From Alicyclobacillus sp. ALC3 (GTDB lineage Bacteria > Bacillota > Bacilli > Alicyclobacillales > Alicyclobacillaceae), in assembly GCF_028751195.1 (NCBI RefSeq), contig NZ_CP066784.1, forward strand, positions 62,001 through 126,000: a stretch of DNA of 64,000 nt, read 5' to 3'. Position numbers and translations under genes: made by a program. The notes below the pieces were generated by a model. It saw only the letters and a program-made list of their open reading frames with translations, did not search any database and was not told the DNA's origin. Of the stretch, positions 16,329-23,792 are shown in pieces (the first letter of the stretch is position 1; each line of letters opens with the position of its first letter).

Positions 16329-16535
16329 ATGGCATTATCTCGTGAGCAGCTTCATCGCGTAATTGACCATCTCCCTGAGAACAAACTGCCAGCTTTAGCT
16401 GACCTTATTGACAAATTAATCGACGAAGACGAGGAGTCCGTATCCGAGGCAGCAATTGTGGAATACAAGCGTATTCGCCAGGAGATGCGACAGGGAGACT
16501 TTGTTTCCTTTGATGAAGTCTTCGGTGACAACTGA
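16329..16535 (+). CDS. Antitoxin of a ParE/RelE-type toxin-antitoxin pair
   Basis: 68 aa from the ATG at 16329 (AAGGCGGTG upstream); the frame is open to 16287 but those residues are Cys-rich and unlikely. The helical N-terminus (LSREQLHRVIDHLPENKLPA then LADLIDKLI) and acidic C-terminus (RQGDFVSFDEVFGD) are typical of small antitoxins that wrap the toxin and bind DNA. The toxin gene follows with no gap. Flanked on both sides by the intergenic repeats. Confidence 0.75.
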   Translation: MALSREQLHRVIDHLPENKLPALADLIDKLIDEDEESVSEAAIVEYKRIRQEMRQGDFVSFDEVFGDN

Positions 16536-16799
16536 ATGTATAGCCTCATCTTCAGCAAAGACGCTCGGAAGTTTATAGAGAAACAAACCCCACAGACAAA
16601 ACAGCGAATTCGTAATGCCCTGCTACAATTGGCGGAAGACCCGTTTTCTAACCGGCAGGTCAAGCGCTTGAAAGGTACTGAAGACATTCTCAGATTACGA
16701 GTGGGCGACTTACCAGTTGTGTTTTCCATTGAAGACGAAAAACTGGCTATCCTCGTTATTTCGATTGGGAGTAGAGGGGACATCTACAACAGGCTCTAG
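16536..16799 (+). CDS. RelE/ParE-superfamily toxin
   Basis: 87 aa. Its ATG directly follows the antitoxin TGA. The fold pattern is clear: YSLIFSKDARKFIEKQTPQT, the helix RIRNALLQLAEDP, then VKRLKGTEDILRLRVGDLPVVFSIEDEKLAILVISIGSRGDIYN, with the conserved R-L-R-V-G-D strand and C-terminal R. RelE members cleave mRNA on the ribosome and ParE members poison gyrase; sequence alone does not separate them. It probably stabilises the array locus. Confidence 0.88.
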   Translation: MYSLIFSKDARKFIEKQTPQTKQRIRNALLQLAEDPFSNRQVKRLKGTEDILRLRVGDLPVVFSIEDEKLAILVISIGSRGDIYNRL

Positions 16800-16910
16800 G
16801 TCCCTCCACTCGATGTGGAATGGAGTCATAAAAGCCACGAATCTTTCATGTGAAACCCAGAGCGACTTGGTGCTGAACCTGCATAAACATGCAGAATGTA
16901 GCTCGCAGGT

Positions 16911-16936
16911 CTTGTTGCACGTAGGGGCAGCTTAGT
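16911..16936. repeat. Right-box repeat after the toxin-antitoxin unit
   Basis: TTGTTGCACGTAGGGGCAGC, matching GTCGCATAGGGGCAGC at 16221-16236 apart from a two-base insertion. The 10-mer GCATAAACAT upstream (16881-16890) resembles the GTTTAC/ATAAAC middle part of other copies. Confidence 0.45.
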
Positions 16937-16960
16937 CCCAATGGCATAAGGGGGACCAAT

Positions 16961-17407
16961 TTGAGATACATCAAACCTCTTACCCTGTTTCTGATAATAC
17001 TGTTGCTTTATCACGTAGCCGTGGGACTGATATGGCAACAAATCGGGTACAACTGGAATTTTTCCCACGGACACATTTTCGGATGGTTAACCTTCGGAAT
17101 AAGTGAGATTCTATTTCCTGCGTTATTTGTGGCTATTGCATACAGATTTAAACCCGCAATACAGACTCGCTCGTGGACGGTAGGCGCATGGCTGATATGT
17201 TGGGTTCCTCTCATGATCAGCACCGTGGTTAGCAACATCGTGTTCAATGACGTGACGGGCTACTATCGTGACTACGTTCTGTCACACATCTCAGGTTGGG
17301 GTGAGACTAGGACTGCTGAACATGCGATTGTCCTAATTCAATGGATTTGGGTCACTGTGTTCACGTGGATTTTGATGCCGAACTGGCGACGGGATGCGAA
17401 CAGGTAG
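16961..17407 (+). CDS. Small integral membrane protein, unknown function
   Basis: 148 aa. Start TTG at 16961 with AAGGGGGACC 5 bases upstream; the N-terminus MRYIKPLTLFLIILLLYHVA is a membrane segment. Four hydrophobic segments are predicted (residues 7-25, 38-62, 72-95 and 120-138). It ends in a short basic tail. I recognise no family. It lies between right-box sequence and repeat copy 3, in the same orientation as the other units. Confidence 0.65.
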   Translation: MRYIKPLTLFLIILLLYHVAVGLIWQQIGYNWNFSHGHIFGWLTFGISEILFPALFVAIAYRFKPAIQTRSWTVGAWLICWVPLMISTVVSNIVFNDVTGYYRDYVLSHISGWGETRTAEHAIVLIQWIWVTVFTWILMPNWRRDANR

Positions 17408-17413
17408 GGACCA

Positions 17414-17524
17414 CGTTCTGTCATTAACGGGGGCATATTTGCAGGAGGCAGATCCGGACGTCGGTTGCATAAAGATTCGGCGGCACTCAGCCTCCGTTAC
17501 GGAGCTATCGGGCAGTAATGCCCC
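17414..17524. repeat. Structured intergenic repeat, copy 3 (complete)
   Basis: The most complete copy: TTCTGTCATTAACGGGGGC (17416-17434), the GGAGGC/GCCTCC pair (17444-17449 and 17490-17495), and GAGCTATCGGGCAGTAATG (17502-17520). TAACGGGGGC can also pair with GCCTCCGTTA (17490-17499) at 9 of 10 positions, so the whole element can fold as a long hairpin. Confidence 0.6.
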
Positions 17525-17553
17525 ATCTCAGTCTTTAATATTGAGGTGACAAT

Positions 17554-18435
17554 GTGAGAAGTGAAACTGAAATGTATGATTTGATACTAGGGGTAGCACA
17601 AGGAGATGAGCGTATTAGGGCTGTCTATATGAACGGTTCAAGAACCAATCCTAATGTCCCAAGAGACATTTTCCAGGACTTTGACGTTGTGTATGTCGTC
17701 ACGGAGATCGCTTCGTTTATTAAGGACGAAAAATGGGTAAACGTGTTTGGTGATTTACTAATGATGCAGGAGCCAGACAAGAATAATCAAAGCCAAGGAA
17801 TGGATACGGACTTCGACCGCTCATACGGCTATTTGATGCGCTTTAAAGATGGGAATAGGATTGACTTACATATTCAAACAAAAGAAGCCATGTTGGATGA
17901 GTATGGGGAAGATAAACTTACTATTTCTCTGTTAGACAAGGACAACTGTTTGCCAACAATCTCACCACCGACGGACGCCGACTATCATATTAAGCCACCA
18001 AGCGAATCGGATTTCACGAGTTGTACCAACAACTTTTGGTGGTGCCTTCAGAATGTAGCCAAAGGGATTTGGCGTGACGAACTCCCTTATGCCAAGCGGA
18101 TGTTCGAAGAGGTTGTTAGAGCCGATTTGGATAAGATGGTGGGTTGGTGGATTGGAACAAATCACTCCTTTGAAATGTCAGCAGGAAAGATGGGGAAGTA
18201 CTTCAAGCGATATCTGACAGCCAAGCACTGGGAGATGTATAGGAAAACCTATTCTGATAGCAATTACGATAATTTCTGGGACTCGATCTTTATCACATGT
18301 GAACTCTTTCGGATTATGTCCGAAGGGATTGCAAACGATTTTTCGTTTCCCTATCCATCGGATGATGACAAGAACATGACAGAATACCTGCAACATGTTA
18401 GTGCATTGCCCCGAGACGCAAGCGGTATATATTGA
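17554..18435 (+). CDS. Aminoglycoside 6-adenylyltransferase-like protein (ANT(6)/AadK family)
   Basis: 293 aa, full length. The GTG start has GAGGTGA 5 bases upstream and yields MRSETEMYDLILGVAQGDER, matching the family N-terminus. The nucleotidyltransferase motif YMNGSRTNPNVPRDIFQDFDVVYVVT (G-S near residue 29, D-x-D near 42) and a helical C-terminal half (MFEEVVRADLDKMVGWWIG, KYFKRYLTAKHWEMYRKTYS) are present. The family adds AMP to the 6-position of streptomycin-type aminoglycosides, and chromosomal members such as AadK are common in Bacilli. It is bracketed by repeat copies 3 and 4. The true substrate of this member is not known. Confidence 0.9.
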   Translation: MRSETEMYDLILGVAQGDERIRAVYMNGSRTNPNVPRDIFQDFDVVYVVTEIASFIKDEKWVNVFGDLLMMQEPDKNNQSQGMDTDFDRSYGYLMRFKDGNRIDLHIQTKEAMLDEYGEDKLTISLLDKDNCLPTISPPTDADYHIKPPSESDFTSCTNNFWWCLQNVAKGIWRDELPYAKRMFEEVVRADLDKMVGWWIGTNHSFEMSAGKMGKYFKRYLTAKHWEMYRKTYSDSNYDNFWDSIFITCELFRIMSEGIANDFSFPYPSDDDKNMTEYLQHVSALPRDASGIY

Positions 18436-18461
18436 TCCATCTTGAATGAAAAACATCATCC

Positions 18462-18496
18462 CTTCTGTCGCTAACGGGGGCGAATGCGCAAGAAGG
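18462..18496. repeat. Structured intergenic repeat, copy 4 (left box only)
   Basis: CTTCTGTCGCTAACGGGGGC (18462-18481) followed by GAATGCGCAAGAAGG. The box is identical to copy 2 over TTCTGTCGCTAACGGGGGC, but no right box follows; AT-rich sequence begins instead. This looks like the right-hand end of the array. Confidence 0.55.
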
Positions 18497-19048
18497 AATA
18501 CATCATGAAACAGAACTTATATGCGCGATATCTTATATAAATTCATTATTATTTGGGCATATGCTTCGTCAGAGTCGTCTCCTACGGCTCATCATTCCCC
18601 CCGAGTGCGGCATGACACAAAAATTGTTCCGCTGGTTCGTACCTTTCATTCCTCATGACTAGGCTAACGCTACGCCTTGTTAAACTCTTTAAACAGCTGC
18701 CTCCCCAATCAATTAGCATTCACGAATTTTAATAGAAATATCAGTAATTCGATGAGATATAGCACCGCCCATTAAATTCGCATACTCCTAGCGTAAATCC
18801 CCCTAACGATATGATTTTTACGATCGATATTAGAATCCTCTATAACCCTATCGTTCAAATCAACCCCCATTCTTTAGTACTACGACCCATGTGGAATTCC
18901 CATACTTATCCTTATATTATGTCCGATAAGTAAGGGTTATCGGACATGAATATCTTTTTAAATATCTATATTTTTATTATCTAGAATCCTGATAAATAGT
19001 AGTACAATTATACTTAATGAAACAATAATGTGCAGAGGTGTTACTGAT
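18497..19048. other. AT-rich non-coding region before the HTH/recombinase genes
   Basis: About 550 bases with no gene. Much more AT-rich than its surroundings, notably 18710-19020. It holds the inverted-arm site at 18919-18947 and presumably the promoter of the HTH gene. Such AT-rich stretches are common at integration ends of foreign DNA. Confidence 0.55.
18919..18947. other. Candidate recombination site: inverted 11-bp arms with 7-bp spacer
   Basis: ATGTCCGATAA (18919-18929), GTAAGGG, TTATCGGACAT (18937-18947): perfect 11-bp inverted arms around 7 bases, the geometry of a tyrosine-recombinase core site. Each arm matches the outer arm of the dif-like site at 23921-23948 at 10 of 11 positions, and the right arm is in direct orientation with it, 5001 bases apart. 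It lies about 100 bases before the HTH/recombinase pair. It could alternatively be an operator of that gene. Confidence 0.5.
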
Positions 19049-20137
19049 ATGTCGATTACAAGTGAGCGTATGCGCTATGAATTGGCTTCGAATGTATTAT
19101 CGTCTGATGAAGTCGGAGAAATACTTGGGTGCACAAGGCAGCATGTGAGTTTACTAACTAGAGAAGGACACCTGCATCCGCTCAAGAAAATGAGCAAAGG
19201 AGTATTGTACCTCCGTTCCGACATCGATGACTATCTTCTGAAATCTGGCTATGATAATTCATCCTCAAGCAACCGGATCAGCGACATGGAAAACGTCCAG
19301 ACTCACAAGTTCATAGACGAGTGGGAACAGACTGGTTATCTCAAAGAAGTTCAGGCAGCCTTCCTATATAACAGGACACTGGATGCAGCCATGGACGGGT
19401 TCTTTAAACTACAACCTTACTTTCATGGCCCATTGCGTACGGTCAGCAGTCCAACCTTTGTGTTGCGATTTACCGATGGGCAGGAGTTCTGGTACACAGG
19501 CGCCAACTGCGGATACGCAGGCACAGGTCCACATTTGGCCGTTAGTTTTCTGGAAAGGTGCGGTTTCAGCCAAGATGACTTGAAACCGGTCTTGAGCAAC
19601 CAGGTCGTGAAGCTGTTCCGCGACGAAAACGGTACCGTTGATGTGTACGCACATGATGGCGTCGGATCAGATAAGTCCACAGACGTGCGTCTTACACCAA
19701 ACACATTGCTGTACGCCAAGGATGGGCAACTCGTACTGCTTGAGACCATGTTGTATTCGTCCACCAGTGACCACAGCGTGGAGACTTTGGAGACGTACCG
19801 CAAATTCTTGCCGCGTCCAACCGAAGTCATTGTCATGACAAAGGAATCAGCGGAGGCGTCGGGGTATATTCACCAGTCACAAATTAACGAACTGGGGCAC
19901 AAAACCGTGTTCAACGTGGTGCTCAAAGACGCCTCCGGGCGGGAACTCTGGCTCTCTCCGGCCGTTGATATCAAGTCAGAGCGCGACATCCTCAAACAGG
20001 GCACAGTTCGCGAGATATTGAACGCTTGTGGTTGCAACACGGATGTGGAGGACAGTTCCCTTAAGGGATGGATGTTGAGTCTCCTACAGAACGTTGCTCC
20101 TCCAAAGAAAGGCCTCTTCGTCTACAAGGCCAACTAA
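19049..20137 (+). CDS. HTH (MerR/excisionase-like) protein with unknown C-terminal domain
   Basis: 362 aa from the ATG at 19049 (AGAGGTG 8 bases upstream); an earlier ATG at 19028 has no such site. Residues 10-65 form an HTH_17/excisionase-type domain (SSDEVGEILGCTRQHVSLLT, with DIDDYLLKSGY). The remaining 290 residues are a globular domain I do not recognise, with motifs LRFTDGQEFWYTGANCGYAGTGPHLA and LLYAKDGQLVLLETMLYSST. The tyrosine recombinase starts 21 bases downstream, so the two are co-transcribed. A recombination directionality or regulatory role is inferred from the HTH type and pairing. Confidence 0.65.
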   Translation: MSITSERMRYELASNVLSSDEVGEILGCTRQHVSLLTREGHLHPLKKMSKGVLYLRSDIDDYLLKSGYDNSSSSNRISDMENVQTHKFIDEWEQTGYLKEVQAAFLYNRTLDAAMDGFFKLQPYFHGPLRTVSSPTFVLRFTDGQEFWYTGANCGYAGTGPHLAVSFLERCGFSQDDLKPVLSNQVVKLFRDENGTVDVYAHDGVGSDKSTDVRLTPNTLLYAKDGQLVLLETMLYSSTSDHSVETLETYRKFLPRPTEVIVMTKESAEASGYIHQSQINELGHKTVFNVVLKDASGRELWLSPAVDIKSERDILKQGTVREILNACGCNTDVEDSSLKGWMLSLLQNVAPPKKGLFVYKAN

Positions 20138-20158
20138 GAGCGGTAGGAGGCGATATGT

Positions 20159-21157
20159 TTGGCAATCCAGTTGCATCGCACAGTGACTGTGGAAGTATCC
20201 ACAGAAATTGAACAACTCACGGCAGGGACGGAAGAGTTCCAAAGGCAGTCCAGGATAGCAAGCACTCAAAAAGCGTACAAGTCCGACTGGGAAGTATTCA
20301 CTACCTGGTGCGTCCGGGTAGGATACAGCGTACTGCCTGCAACGCCCCAGGCAGTCTCCAACTACTTAACGCATTTGTCCCAGCAAGGCAGACGGGTAAG
20401 TACAATTGCCAGACACATGGCCTCCATCAGCTTTGCGCACAGGGCGAAGGGGCTGCCCTCTCCCATTGAGTCCGAGTACGTTCGGTCCACTTGGAAGGGC
20501 ATTCGGCACCAACAGGGCGTGGCGGCGAAACAGAAAGCTCCCATTTTGACAGAGCACCTACGCCGTATGGTTCGGGTTGCACCGGACAACCTGCGCGGCC
20601 TCCGGGACCGAGCCATCCTTCTCGTTGGCTTTGCTGGTGCTTTCAGGCGCTCAGAACTCGTCGCTTTGGACGTAGAAGACCTGGAGATGACACAAGAAGG
20701 GATCACGATCACCATCCGCCGTAGCAAAACAGACCAGGAAGGCTACGGGCGGAAAGTCGGGATCCCATACGGATCGCGTCCTGAAACATGCCCCGTGCGA
20801 ACCTTGCAAGAATGGATGAAGCAAGCAGACATTGCTAGTGGCGCGGTGTTTCGACGGGTAGATAAGGCAGGGAGAGTTGGCGTAGTTGGGATCAAGAAAG
20901 AGGGAAAAGACGAACATCTGTCCGACCGAACTGTCGCTCGCCTCGTAAAGCACTACGCCGAGGCCATTGGGCTACCAAGCGAGTTGTACGCTGGCCACAG
21001 TCTGCGATCAGGACTTGCCACGTCGGCCGCCAAAGCCGGCGCTTCCATGCATTCCATCATGAATCAGACTGGGCACAAGGGTGAGGCGATGGTGCGCCGC
21101 TACATTCGGTATGCCTCGCCCTACCAGGACAATGCTGCAACGTACGTGGGACTTTAG
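20159..21157 (+). CDS. Tyrosine recombinase / phage-type integrase
   Basis: 332 aa. Start TTG at 20159, 8 bases after AGGAGG; an in-frame ATG four bases earlier is less well spaced. The SAM-like N-terminal core-binding domain (STQKAYKSDWEVFTTWCVRV, ISFAHRAKGLPSPIES) is followed by the catalytic domain with Arg in GFAGAFRRSELVALDVEDL, Lys in IRRSKTDQEG, H-x-x-R in YAGHSLRSGLATSAA, His in NQTGHKGEAM, and Tyr in RRYIRYA. All catalytic residues are present, so it should be active. Similar stand-alone recombinases occur in integrative elements; it is not IntI-like, since I see no integron-specific insert. It is the best candidate for moving the 18.9-23.9 kb segment. Confidence 0.9.
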   Translation: MAIQLHRTVTVEVSTEIEQLTAGTEEFQRQSRIASTQKAYKSDWEVFTTWCVRVGYSVLPATPQAVSNYLTHLSQQGRRVSTIARHMASISFAHRAKGLPSPIESEYVRSTWKGIRHQQGVAAKQKAPILTEHLRRMVRVAPDNLRGLRDRAILLVGFAGAFRRSELVALDVEDLEMTQEGITITIRRSKTDQEGYGRKVGIPYGSRPETCPVRTLQEWMKQADIASGAVFRRVDKAGRVGVVGIKKEGKDEHLSDRTVARLVKHYAEAIGLPSELYAGHSLRSGLATSAAKAGASMHSIMNQTGHKGEAMVRRYIRYASPYQDNAATYVGL

Positions 21158-21768
21158 CAGATACTCTCATCAAGTGGGCCGCAAAACCCCCTTCTGTAGG
21201 CATGGGCAGGACGTAGCCAGGCGGTTCGAAATCAAGCTGCGTTGGAGACGTTCCTGTTGGCCCCTTGATATTGCAGATTTCTCTTGTACAGCCAAGCCTG
21301 AGAGAGCAGTCAAGACCAGGGTAGCCAGGGGAGAACTTGTCAAGGAAATCCTTTCGCCTTGATAGGCGGTGGGGGGAACCAAGGCTGATGGCGGTGGATA
21401 GATCTGCGAACTTGCGGATTCATTCCTAATTGCGACGCCGTTAGTACAGTTCCAATTGAACTGGAAGAGTCGATCTGCTGGGAAAAACATACGCGAAGTC
21501 GGGCGTCAACGTCCATTAACTTCACCAAAAACCCTTAAACGGACAAGTTGCGTCGTCATCCACACTTATGTTAACCAAACCGTCGAACACAGGACACCTT
21601 TGCTCTTCACCATGAACAGCGAAAGTGGAGCAATAACTTGACGCGGACATTGAACTCGTCAGAATCAGGACATCAGGCACCGACAACCTACGGACAAAAT
21701 AGCGTAATAGTAACACTCACTTCAAACCATTCGCGGGGAACAACGGTGGCATTGACTTGCGGGGAGCG
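21158..21768. other. Non-coding region after the recombinase gene
   Basis: About 610 bases. Short frames on both strands have no features. No array box of the CTAACGGGGGC kind is intact here; AACGGTGGC near 21742 is only a faint match. Confidence 0.5.
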
Positions 21769-22242
21769 GTGAAATTGATCGAGTTCCAGCCGGTTACCGG
21801 TGACAAAATCAGTCTATTGAAAGAGATTGTTAATTCAAACCATGCGTATAACACACTGTCAGAGGGTCATTCCGAACTCACTGATAGAGAAATCCTACAC
21901 ATGTATGAATCCTCGAACGGTCATAACGCGGTTATGAATTTTGTTGTGGCTGGCGGTCGTGCCGTAGGGGTGATTGACTACTTGATGGAAAATCCCTATG
22001 ACAACATGCCGTGGCTGGGTTTGCTCATGATACATAGCCACTATCATGGACAAGGCTATGCTGTTGAGGCGTTGAGGAAATATGAGAGTCTGATGCGGGA
22101 TCTAGGAAAGGGTACGGTGCGACTCGGCGTCATTAAAGGGAATGACCATGCGTTGAGATTTTGGACTAACAGGGGATTTGCGTTTTATGAGGAGAAGCAA
22201 GGAGACAAGTGGACAGTGTTGTGTCTTGAGAAAGTGTTGTGA
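21769..22242 (+). CDS. GNAT-family N-acetyltransferase
   Basis: 157 aa from the GTG at 21769 (GGGGAG just upstream, MKLIEFQPVTGDK); the frame also has a TTG at 21757. GNAT motif A is MIHSHYHGQGYAVEALRKYE, followed by RLGVIKGNDHALRFWTNRGFAFYEEK, the classic acetyl-CoA binding and dimer region. Length and order are standard. Substrate unknown. Lies in the segment between the recombinase and the dif-like site. Confidence 0.85.
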   Translation: MKLIEFQPVTGDKISLLKEIVNSNHAYNTLSEGHSELTDREILHMYESSNGHNAVMNFVVAGGRAVGVIDYLMENPYDNMPWLGLLMIHSHYHGQGYAVEALRKYESLMRDLGKGTVRLGVIKGNDHALRFWTNRGFAFYEEKQGDKWTVLCLEKVL

Positions 22243-22245
22243 GAG

Positions 22246-22276
22246 CCGTGTCGCTAAACGGAAGATTAGCGACGGT
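22246..22276. terminator. Hairpin after the GNAT gene
   Basis: TGTCGCTAAACGG...TTAGCGACGG: GTCGCTAA (22250-22257) pairs with TTAGCGAC (22265-22272). Could be a terminator; its left arm also recalls the TGTCGCTAACGGGGG array box. Confidence 0.4.
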
Positions 22277-22304
22277 AGGAATGTAGAAATCGAGGATACA
22301 ATTG

Positions 22305-22439
22305 ATGCTAACATACCGCAATAATTCCAGCACCGTGGTTGTAGTTCTTCATGAGATTTATGGGGTAAACGATCATATGAAACAGGTCTGTGAACGACTA
22401 TCTGAAACCGGATATGATGTAGTCTATTTTGCATTTTAA
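22305..22439 (+). pseudogene. Truncated dienelactone hydrolase N-terminus
   Basis: 44 codons starting at ATG 22305: MLTYRNNSSTVVVVLHEIYG then VNDHMKQVCERLSETGYDVVYFAF and TAA. VVVLHEIYGVNDHMKQVCERL is the first strand-loop-helix (oxyanion region) of dienelactone-hydrolase-family alpha/beta hydrolases, normally over 200 aa. The nucleophile and His/Asp are absent, so this is a 5' relic, broken probably by deletion. Confidence 0.65.
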
Positions 22440-22478
22440 AATCTGGAAATAGAATCACTGTAATGTGGGAGGGTTTAA

Positions 22479-22967
22479 ATGCTTACCGTGCAAAAGGCAG
22501 AATTAAAACACGTAGAAGGAATTTGTGGCGTCTGCACGCGAGGTTATTGGGCTACATACGCAAGTGCACCGAAGGCTTACATACAGAGAATTGTTGACGA
22601 ATTCTACAATGTCGAGCGTGTTTCCAGAGAAGTACACAACGGCGAGTATTGGGTTGCGCTGGACGGGGAATTGGTGGTGGGAGCGGGTGGAGGAGGAATG
22701 ATTTCGGAAAGAGAGGGAGAGCTATATGTCCTTTACGTGGAACCAACGAGAAAGTATCAAGGTATCGGAACTCTGTTACTTCATGCGGTGACTCAAGAAT
22801 TAAAAGAACTGGGTGCGGAAATGCAATGGGTATCGGTTGCAAAGGGAAATCAAATGGCTATTCCCTTTTACGAGTCCCACGGGTTTCAGTTTCAGCAGGA
22901 GAGAAAAGCTTATGCATCTTTGGAGGACGAAGACCACGTTTCCTTACGTTACAAGCGCTCCATTTGA
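22479..22967 (+). CDS. GNAT-family N-acetyltransferase
   Basis: 162 aa; GGGAGGG lies 6 bases before the ATG. N-terminal LTVQKAELKHVEGICGVCTRGYW, central LVVGAGGGGMISEREGELYVLYVEPTRKYQGIGTLLLHAVTQ with the acetyl-CoA loop Q-G-I-G-T, and AKGNQMAIPFYESHGFQFQQE near the end. Complete single-domain GNAT, probably modifying a small molecule. Not similar enough to the previous GNAT to be a recent duplicate. Confidence 0.88.
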   Translation: MLTVQKAELKHVEGICGVCTRGYWATYASAPKAYIQRIVDEFYNVERVSREVHNGEYWVALDGELVVGAGGGGMISEREGELYVLYVEPTRKYQGIGTLLLHAVTQELKELGAEMQWVSVAKGNQMAIPFYESHGFQFQQERKAYASLEDEDHVSLRYKRSI

Positions 22968-23012
22968 TCTTGAATCGAATACATGCCAACTGAGTAAAAT
23001 GGAGGTAACGTC

Positions 23013-23792
23013 TTGCAAAACGGAGTAGAAGGCAATGAAATGAATGTAAAAAGATACCTAGAGCGTATTGGAATTGTCGACACTATGGCGGTGGATTACG
23101 ACTCGCTCCGATTGATACAGCTACGCCATATGTTGTCTGTTCCGTTCGAGAACCTACACATCACTAGCAGAATTCCCATCAAGCTGGATTTGGAATCTTT
23201 GTATAACAAGATTGTAGAGAGCAGACGGGGAGGCTATTGTTACGAATTAAATGGATTGTTGGCATGGCTTTTGATGCGCATTGGATATCAAGTGTCCATG
23301 TTGTCAGGCCAGGTGCTTCGGGACGACGGATCATACGGACCTGAATTTGATCACATGGTTCTAATGGTACACATTGATAAGGACTATATTGTCGATGTTG
23401 GATTTGGGGACTCCGTTCGCAGTCCGTTACCACTTACAGGCGACATAGTAACCGATGTTAGCGGGTCATACCGCATCTTACATGAACCTGATTCAGAAGT
23501 TCTCTTCTTTCAGAAGTGGATTAACGGCGATTGGATTTCGGAATTTCGATTCACATTAATGCCTCGACACATCGAGGAATTTGACCACATGAACACGTAT
23601 CAACAAACATCCCCTGCGTCTCACTTTACAAACAATCTTATCGTTACCATCGCAACACTTCGTGGACGAACATCAATATCTGGCGACTCATTTATTGAGA
23701 CACTGGGTTCTGATAAAAAAAAGCGTCCCATTCGATCTACGGATGAACGAAACAGTTTACTAGAACGCTGTTTTGGGATCATTGTTAGGTGA
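23013..23792 (+). CDS. Arylamine N-acetyltransferase
   Basis: 259 aa. Start TTG at 23013 has GGAGGT 7 bases upstream; ATG 23040 (MNVKRYLERI) is the alternative. The Cys-His-Asp triad is present: RRGGYCYELNGLLAWLL (Cys near residue 76), EFDHMVLMV (His near 114) and IVDVGFGDS (Asp near 129). LRHMLSVPFENLHI is also family-specific. The enzyme transfers acetyl from acetyl-CoA to arylamines and hydrazines. It is the last gene before the dif-like site. Confidence 0.92.
   Translation: MQNGVEGNEMNVKRYLERIGIVDTMAVDYDSLRLIQLRHMLSVPFENLHITSRIPIKLDLESLYNKIVESRRGGYCYELNGLLAWLLMRIGYQVSMLSGQVLRDDGSYGPEFDHMVLMVHIDKDYIVDVGFGDSVRSPLPLTGDIVTDVSGSYRILHEPDSEVLFFQKWINGDWISEFRFTLMPRHIEEFDHMNTYQQTSPASHFTNNLIVTIATLRGRTSISGDSFIETLGSDKKKRPIRSTDERNSLLERCFGIIVR

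Noticed and set aside
12521..18496. A true integron with attC sites
   Set aside because: Boxes do not match the attC R'/R'' core consensus well and the nearby recombinase lacks the IntI-specific insert; kept as a cassette-like array only.
18919..18947. Simple transcription terminator
   Set aside because: It has no T-run and no gene ends just before it; shared arm with the dif-like site favours a recombination site or operator.
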